From NCBI GenBank assembly GCA_910579415.1, contig CAJTUY010000036.1, positions 1 to 19,122 on the forward strand: 19,122 nt of DNA, given 5' to 3'. Below the pieces are notes generated by a model. That model was given only the letters and a program-made list of their open reading frames with translations, was not told the DNA's origin and searched no databases. Source of the stretch: an uncultured Clostridia bacterium. Lineage in GTDB: Bacteria; Bacillota; Clostridia; UBA1381. Within the stretch, counting starts at the first letter, position 1; the number at the start of each line of letters is the position of its first letter. A program made the position numbers and the translations under genes. Below, piece by piece: positions 14,959 to 19,122 of the stretch.

Positions 14959-16523
14959 ATAAGCTCTGCCCTTTCCATAACGCGGAACAGCATATGCGCT
15001 ATTTCCGCTCTTAAAACATATTCCTTCGGTTTAAGCTCCATACTGTCAGTCTCAACAATCCCTTCGTTTACGCAAACAGCCGCCGAAGCCAATGCCCAGT
15101 CAGAAACTGTTCTGTAATCATCAAAAACGGCAAGCACATTTTGCGCGCTGTTTTCGTCTAGCCATGACTTCATTCCCGAAATATCTGCTAAACGCGCAGT
15201 CATAGCCATTGCCTCCTCACGCGTTATCATGCCGTAAGGCTTAAACTCCGTATCAGACACACCGCTGACTATACCGTAAGCATATGCGGTTGAAACATAA
15301 TCGGAAAACCAGTCATTTGCGTTGACGTCATTAAACGGATTATCTGTTTTTAACGAAAGCCCCAAAGCATTTACGGTAATCGTGGCAAACTCCGCGTGTG
15401 TCATTGTCGCGTCTGGGCTGAATTCCGTATCAGTCATGCCGCTTATTATTCCTCGCGAAGCAAGCGATTCTATCTCCGTTTGATTTTTATGACCGCTAAT
15501 ATCGTTAAAGGTCTTAAACGCAATCACATTTTTATAACGTATGTCCGGATTTTTATCAGGAAGTCCGAAGTCGTTTTCATCGTCTTTTACAGAAATTGCG
15601 TCCGACAAATCATACAGGGTTTTTAATCCGTTTTCGGCGCGCTGCGCGGCTGATAAGGCATAAAATCCCTGCTCCGTTGCTATCTGGTCACAATCTCCTC
15701 CAAGAATATGCGAAAAACCGCTTTTGGGAATATAGAACCTCATAAGGCTGTCAAGCACAGTATTTCCGTTTTTCACAAAACGGCTGTCGTCAATACTTAT
15801 CCCCAGTTCACACAGCGCTGTAAGTACCTGCGCCGAGCTTTCCGAGCTTTCACCGTCCCAGCCTGAAAAGCCGCCGTTATCGTTCTGCACTGAAGATAGA
15901 TAATCAACCGCTTTATTTACCGCCGCTGCCGCTATTTCATCGCTTCTGTATTTTGACAAGGCAATAATCGCCGCTGCCGTAAGGTCCGCGTCGGCTGAAG
16001 CGGCGCTTTGACTTAATGCCCAGCCTCCGTCCGCGCGCTGCGCTTCGGTTATATATAATATGTACTTTTTGACTGACGCCGCAGCATAATCATTTGAACC
16101 GAGCGCGGTAAGCGCCCATATTGCGCCGTTTATCCCCTGTGCCGTAACTGCGTCATAGTCGTCAAGCTGTTTTATCAGATTTACACCTTTAACATCGGCA
16201 GGGTCTTTCCCGATTGAACCGAGCGCAAGCACAAGACGCGCATATTCTGTCGGCTGCGCGCTCTGAATCTTGCCGACGCTGACATACTGTTCAACGCGTC
16301 TGTAATATCCTCTGTAATATTCATCATCTGCTTTCATACCGCTCCGCGCCAGTCCGAATATTACCCATTCGCCGCCGACAGAACCCACTTCGGGGCTTTG
16401 AATTGTACTTAAAATATATCCGGCAGTGTCATCAATCGCATTGTTTAACGTGTCATTCTCTGCAAAAACGGTAAGCTGAAACGCAAACACCGCCATAATT
16501 AAATATGATAAAGCTTTTTTCAT
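14955..16523 (-). CDS. SLH-anchored alpha/alpha-barrel (prenyltransferase-like repeat) protein
   Basis: 522 residues, secreted (signal peptide 1-21). Residues about 25-310 form a repeat region of the prenyltransferase/squalene-oxidase type. Signature blocks are VGSVGGEWVIFGLARSG (46-62), QRADGGWALSQ (162-172), ADLTAAAIIALSKY (179-192), NDNGGFSGW (214-222), SESSAQVLTALCELGI (227-242) and DQIATEQGFYALSAAQR (279-295). These blocks mark the bacterial relatives of the alpha6/alpha6 barrel of intrinsic factor/transcobalamin, often found beside or fused to DUF4430. The DxDD or zinc-binding residues of true cyclases and prenyltransferases are not evident, so binding rather than catalysis is likely. 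Three SLH repeats (about 339-386, 397-444, 466-515) tie it to the cell wall. GGGAGGATAAACG precedes the ATG, which overlaps the trmB stop. Confidence 0.87.
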   Translation of the reverse strand: MKKALSYLIMAVFAFQLTVFAENDTLNNAIDDTAGYILSTIQSPEVGSVGGEWVIFGLARSGMKADDEYYRGYYRRVEQYVSVGKIQSAQPTEYARLVLALGSIGKDPADVKGVNLIKQLDDYDAVTAQGINGAIWALTALGSNDYAAASVKKYILYITEAQRADGGWALSQSAASADADLTAAAIIALSKYRSDEIAAAAVNKAVDYLSSVQNDNGGFSGWDGESSESSAQVLTALCELGISIDDSRFVKNGNTVLDSLMRFYIPKSGFSHILGGDCDQIATEQGFYALSAAQRAENGLKTLYDLSDAISVKDDENDFGLPDKNPDIRYKNVIAFKTFNDISGHKNQTEIESLASRGIISGMTDTEFSPDATMTHAEFATITVNALGLSLKTDNPFNDVNANDWFSDYVSTAYAYGIVSGVSDTEFKPYGMITREEAMAMTARLADISGMKSWLDENSAQNVLAVFDDYRTVSDWALASAAVCVNEGIVETDSMELKPKEYVLRAEIAHMLFRVMERAELI

Positions 16524-17176
16524 CGTTTATCCTCCCAGTCTAAGTATGTTGCTTCTACCCTGTAAATAGGCTGTCCCATATCCGAAAAACGCTTTTCGTA
16601 TTCCGTCATGACATTACCTTCAAAACCTGAATTGTGCAAATCAAAAGTTATATTTGACAGCTTATAATTTTCTTCAGCAAAGGAATTTAATGAAAATTCA
16701 AACAAAGCCTTATTATCGGTTTTAAACCAGATATAATCGCCGTTCGGAAGCACCACCTTATACCGGTCAAGAAAACGCTTATGAGTAAGACGTCTTTTTG
16801 CCTGCTTTTTCTTTTTCCACGGGTCTGAAAAATTCAGATAAATCCTGTGTATCTCACCATATTCAAAAACGTCCTCGATTTTTTCCGCGTCCATATCAGT
16901 AAACAGTACGTTTGTAAGTCCTGCTTCCTTCGCCTTTTCCATTGCCATTACTATTACATCCTCAACCTTTTCAATAGCAATAAAATTTATATCGGGATAC
17001 ATCTTTGCCATGCCAACGATAAAATTACCCTTACCGCAGCCGATTTCAATATGAATTGGGTTATCGCCGCCGAATCGTTCCTGCCACTTACCCTTTAATT
17101 CCTGCGCATCGCGTACCCATATATCAGCGCATTTTTCCATACGCACATCACAATTTTTCTTTTTCCTCATTCTCAT
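16520..17176 (-). CDS. trmB: tRNA (guanine-N7-)-methyltransferase
   Basis: 218 residues from the ATG at 17176, the usual TrmB length with the typical MRMRKKK start. An open frame extends 25 codons further, but that would put the start upstream of the predicted promoter. TrmB methylates G46 in the tRNA variable loop using SAM. Visible motifs are IEIGCGKGNFIVGMA (motif I), FIAIEKVEDVIVMA (motif II) and the TrmB signature NFSDPWKKKKQAKRRLTHKRFL, plus TDN and a C-terminal TEYEKRF. A good AAAGGAG lies at 17200-17194 but is 17 nt from the ATG, which is unusually far; no better start codon lies between. It is the first gene of the long operon and overlaps the next gene by 4 nt. Confidence 0.93.
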   Translation of the reverse strand: MRMRKKKNCDVRMEKCADIWVRDAQELKGKWQERFGGDNPIHIEIGCGKGNFIVGMAKMYPDINFIAIEKVEDVIVMAMEKAKEAGLTNVLFTDMDAEKIEDVFEYGEIHRIYLNFSDPWKKKKQAKRRLTHKRFLDRYKVVLPNGDYIWFKTDNKALFEFSLNSFAEENYKLSNITFDLHNSGFEGNVMTEYEKRFSDMGQPIYRVEATYLDWEDKR

Positions 17177-17216
17177 ATGCTTATAACCGTTAACTCCTTT
17201 TTTAATTATATATATT

Positions 17217-17245
17217 ATTGTACTATAAATGAGAATATTTTGCAA
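17217..17245 (-). promoter_or_regulatory. Sigma-A promoter for trmB-led operon
   Basis: Minus strand TTGCAA (17245-17240), 17-nt spacer, TACAAT (17222-17217). It lies between the MATE terminator and trmB and leaves a leader of only about 35 nt, which is too short for a riboswitch. It is the only clear promoter seen for the nine genes that follow. Confidence 0.7.
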
Positions 17246-17251
17246 TAACAT

Positions 17252-17278
17252 AAAAAATCCGCCCGGCTTACGGGCGGA
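17252..17278 (-). terminator. Intrinsic terminator of MATE gene
   Basis: Minus-strand RNA has an 8-bp GC-rich stem TCCGCCCG/CGGGCGGA with loop TAAGC, followed by six U. It starts 7 nt past the MATE stop and separates this gene from the trmB operon. Confidence 0.93.
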
Positions 17279-17284
17279 CTGAAA

Positions 17285-18616
17285 TTATATATAATGATAT
17301 TTTTTCCTCATTGCCGCAAACAGGCTTACCGTTACGGCGAGCGCGAGAAGCTCTGCCGCAACCAGTGCAAACCATACTCCTTCAAGGCCAAAAACCGCAG
17401 GCAGAATAATTATCATAACAGCCTGAAAAACAAGCGTTCTTAAAAAGGATATTGCAGCTGATACAGCTCCGTCATTCAGTGCCGTAAAAAATGCCGAGCC
17501 GAATATACTGATACCGAATATGAGGAAGGACAGCGAATAAATCCTGAACCCATGTGCGGTCATATCAAACAACGCTTTATCATAGCCGACAAACAGCGAT
17601 GAAAGCGGATTTGCCAGAGCTTCCGCCAAAATCACCATAGCCGTTCCCGTCACCGAAACAATCATAATGCTTTTTCTGAACATATTTTTCAGTTCACTGT
17701 TATTGCCTGCGCCGTAATGATAGCCGATAACAGGCGCGCAGCCTATGGAATAGCCGATAAATGCCGCTGCGAATATAAACCCTGCATACATAATTACACC
17801 GTATGCGGCTATACCGTTTTCACCCGCAAATTTCATAAGCTGAAAGTTGTAAAGTATATTTACAATCGACATTGAAACATTTGTCATAAGCTCAGACGAG
17901 CCGTTTGCGCAGGTTTTAAGCAACACCCCGAGCCTGAAGCCTGCTTTTGTAAGACGAAGCGTACTGCTGTTTTTGCCGCAGAAATATATCAGCGGAATAA
18001 CGCCGCCGATAAACTGGCTTATTGCCGTAGCTAACGCCGCGCCTGCAATACCCCATCTGAATACCGCAACAAACAGAAAATCAAGAAGCATATTTGCACA
18101 GCCTGCCGCAACAGTAACAAAAAGTCCGAAATGCGGTTTTTCCGCCGTAACAAGAAAGCTCTGAAACACATTCTGAAGCATAAACGCCGTAAGAGCAGCC
18201 ATAATGATTCTACTGTACAGTACGCAGTCATCCAGCATTTCACCTTCCGCTCCGAGCGCTACGGATAACGCTCTTATAAATACCTGTCCCAACACAGTAA
18301 ATAGAATACCGCCTGCAATTGTTACATAGACGAGCATTGAAAAATACTGATTTGCCTTTTCCTTTTTGCCCTCACCAAGCGTTTTTGAAACTATCGCGCT
18401 TCCGCCCGTACCTATCATAAAGCCGAGAGTACCGAGTATCATAAGCACAGGCATAACGAGATTAACTGCGGCAAATGATGTTTTTCCCGCAAAATTAGAT
18501 ACGAAAAATCCGTCCACCACACCATATATTGAGGTGAATATCATCATAATTATCGACGGTATTACAAACCGAAACAATTTCTTATATGTAAAGTGGTCTG
18601 AAAGCTGTATTTTCAT
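17285..18616 (-). CDS. MATE family multidrug/cation antiporter
   Basis: 443 residues from ATG 18616, chosen because GGGAGGT (18627-18621) lies 4 nt before it; an upstream GTG in the same frame would fall inside the leader terminator. The protein has about twelve membrane helices in two similar halves. The N-half opening (FVIPSIIMMIFTSIYGVVDGFFVSNFAG) and AGAALATAISQFIGGVIPLIYF are typical of the MATE/DinF group, with the second half starting at the ANGSSELMTNVSMSIVNILYN block. MATE proteins expel drugs and other organic molecules using a sodium or proton gradient; the substrate here is unknown. It is transcribed alone, from a consensus promoter, through an attenuator-like leader, to a strong terminator. 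That leader suggests induction by a translation inhibitor or another ribosome-sensed signal (inference). Confidence 0.9.
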   Translation of the reverse strand: MKIQLSDHFTYKKLFRFVIPSIIMMIFTSIYGVVDGFFVSNFAGKTSFAAVNLVMPVLMILGTLGFMIGTGGSAIVSKTLGEGKKEKANQYFSMLVYVTIAGGILFTVLGQVFIRALSVALGAEGEMLDDCVLYSRIIMAALTAFMLQNVFQSFLVTAEKPHFGLFVTVAAGCANMLLDFLFVAVFRWGIAGAALATAISQFIGGVIPLIYFCGKNSSTLRLTKAGFRLGVLLKTCANGSSELMTNVSMSIVNILYNFQLMKFAGENGIAAYGVIMYAGFIFAAAFIGYSIGCAPVIGYHYGAGNNSELKNMFRKSIMIVSVTGTAMVILAEALANPLSSLFVGYDKALFDMTAHGFRIYSLSFLIFGISIFGSAFFTALNDGAVSAAISFLRTLVFQAVMIIILPAVFGLEGVWFALVAAELLALAVTVSLFAAMRKKYHYI

Positions 18617-18627
18617 AATTACCTCCC

Positions 18628-18678
18628 TTAATAAAAAATACACCCGGAAAAATATTTTCCGAGCGCACCCGACATCAT
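18628..18678 (-). CDS. Candidate 16-residue leader peptide upstream of MATE gene
   Basis: An open frame encodes MMSGALGKYFSGCIFY and ends with TAA directly against the MATE ribosome site (TAA then GGGAGGT). Its second half is the terminator hairpin itself, so ribosome position on this frame would decide whether the hairpin forms. No good Shine-Dalgarno lies directly before the ATG. However, GGAG at about 18711-18708 would be brought to 4 nt from it if the intervening 25-nt hairpin (18707-18683) folds. The frame also overlaps the stop of another short frame (18725-18675, 16 codons, starting almost at the transcript end) in an ATGA arrangement. Translation is unproven. Confidence 0.45.
   Translation of the reverse strand: MMSGALGKYFSGCIFY
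18633..18667 (-). terminator. Attenuator-type terminator in MATE leader
   Basis: Minus-strand RNA forms a 13-bp stem UGCGCUCGGAAAA/UUUUCCGGGUGUA (three G-U pairs, loop UAU), then six U, all before the MATE ribosome site and 17 nt from its ATG. A terminator in this place must be read through for the gene to be expressed, so it is probably conditional. Confidence 0.75.
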
Positions 18679-18712
18679 ATTCGACTTTGCAGCTGCGGCT
18701 GCAAGTCCTCCG

Positions 18713-18725
18713 ATGAACTGTTCAT
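18713..18725. promoter_or_regulatory. Palindrome just after MATE transcription start, candidate operator
   Basis: ATGAACAGTTCAT (minus-strand reading) is a perfect 6+1+6 inverted repeat located at about +6 to +18 from the predicted start. Its place suits a repressor operator, but it could also be a small RNA hairpin. Confidence 0.35.
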
Positions 18726-18736
18726 TTAGTGTAAGT

Positions 18737-18765
18737 ATTATACATGCTTTTCCGGTGTTTGTCAA
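18737..18765 (-). promoter_or_regulatory. Consensus sigma-A promoter for MATE gene
   Basis: Minus strand TTGACA (18765-18760), 17-nt spacer, TATAAT (18742-18737): a perfect consensus, as expected for a gene held back downstream by attenuation or repression. Confidence 0.92.
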
Positions 18766-18860
18766 GCCTTAAATTTATATCATGGAAATATATTCCTCAA
18801 ACCCCGATTTTTACGCATAAACCATGTATTTACGCGGATTACGTCAAAAAAACATCAAAT

Positions 18861-18889
18861 TTGACATTTACTTAAATTTTTAGTATAAT
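18861..18889 (+). promoter_or_regulatory. Consensus sigma-A promoter for secreted protein
   Basis: Plus strand TTGACA (18861-18866), 17-nt spacer, TATAAT (18884-18889), giving a leader of about 50 nt to the ATG at 18946. It is divergent from the MATE promoter; the roughly 95 nt between them are AT-rich and hold no gene. Confidence 0.92.
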
Positions 18890-18945
18890 ATTAAGACAAA
18901 TACAGGAAATTATGTTTCGAGATATAACAGGAAAGGATTACAGTT

Positions 18946-19122
18946 ATGAAAAGGATTATAGCAGCGGCTCTTGCAGTCGTGACAGCCTGTACAATATACG
19001 CTTCGCCGTCATTTGCGGCTGAAAGCTGGCGCGAAGCATTTATAACGCGTCTTATGAAGGTCATTTCCTCAGACCCGTCCTACAATGAAGTTGTACTCAC
19101 CGACCTTGACAGAAACGGTATT
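18946..19122 (+). CDS. Secreted protein, N-terminal fragment, unknown function
   Basis: The first 59 residues of a gene that runs off the right edge. AGGAAAGG lies before the ATG. A clear signal peptide (KR, then a hydrophobic stretch, cleavage after about ASPSFA, residue 24) shows export. The mature start, ESWREAFITRLMKVIS followed by DPSYNEVVLTDLDRNGI, has the pattern of short secreted clostridial proteins whose LxDLDxNGIPE motif looks like a calcium-binding loop. No function can be given from this fragment. It has its own perfect promoter and so is likely well expressed. Confidence 0.75.
   Translation, partial: MKRIIAAALAVVTACTIYASPSFAAESWREAFITRLMKVISSDPSYNEVVLTDLDRNGI

Noticed and set aside
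14955..16523. True terpene cyclase or protein prenyltransferase
   Set aside because: The repeat region resembles these enzymes, but the catalytic DxDD or zinc-binding residues are not evident, and the protein is secreted and SLH-anchored next to DUF4430 and an ECF importer.
17177..17251. N-terminal extension of trmB to 17251
   Set aside because: These 25 codons are AT-rich, have no family similarity and overlap the predicted promoter.
17177..17260. Cobalamin riboswitch controlling the barrel/DUF4430/ECF genes
   Set aside because: The leader before trmB is only about 35 nt and no B12-box-like sequence was seen there or in the short gaps between the genes. Its absence weakens, but does not exclude, the corrinoid hypothesis.
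18366..18716. 116-codon plus-strand open frame opposite the MATE gene
   Set aside because: It is antisense to well-supported MATE coding sequence, has no ribosome site or recognisable motif, and its 3' part runs through the MATE leader.

Overview
The window looks like chromosome of a low-to-mid GC anaerobic Firmicute of class Clostridia. The reasons are the gene order nusB / TsaD-like paralog / xseA, a YabE-type G5-3D cell-wall protein, S-layer-homology (SLH) anchored secreted proteins, ECF-type vitamin transport, A/G-rich Shine-Dalgarno sites and consensus sigma-A promoters. The SLH-anchored arabinan-degrading enzyme suggests a plant-polysaccharide user, possibly a gut organism; this last point is inference. 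No tRNA, rRNA, insertion sequence, phage gene or CRISPR array was seen.

Layout. Almost everything is on the minus strand. Reading that strand from right to left: a MATE efflux gene (18616-17285) has its own consensus promoter and a leader that looks like a transcription attenuator with nested upstream ORFs, and it ends in a strong terminator. A promoter at about 17220 then starts a tightly packed run of nine genes ending at 4285: trmB, an SLH-anchored alpha/alpha-barrel (prenyltransferase-like repeat) protein, a membrane-anchored DUF4430 protein, an ECF T component, an ECF protein fusing two ATPases with a membrane S component, a large SLH-anchored GH51 arabinofuranosidase, a cytoplasmic GH43-like enzyme, a class I methyltransferase and a Nudix hydrolase. 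Next come a zinc-ribbon membrane protein with its own promoter, a YabE-like G5/3D protein with a structured leader, and the nusB / TsaD-like / xseA operon, of which xseA runs off the left edge. Two plus-strand genes interrupt this: a small tail-anchored protein at 3108-3377 and the start of a secreted protein at 18946, which runs off the right edge.

Most interesting region: 10758-16523. The barrel protein and the DUF4430 protein together match the two halves of eukaryotic intrinsic factor/transcobalamin (alpha6/alpha6 barrel plus beta-domain), here split into two overlapping genes. One half is tied to the cell wall by three SLH repeats and the other to the membrane. They are translationally coupled to a complete ECF transporter. 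I infer a Gram-positive surface capture-and-import system for a corrinoid or similar cofactor. The ligand is not proven by the sequence, and no cobalamin riboswitch is visible.

Other points of note are the MATE leader, a possible loop-to-ribosome-site pseudoknot in front of the G5/3D gene, and a strong minus-strand terminator hidden inside the coding sequence of the opposing small gene.
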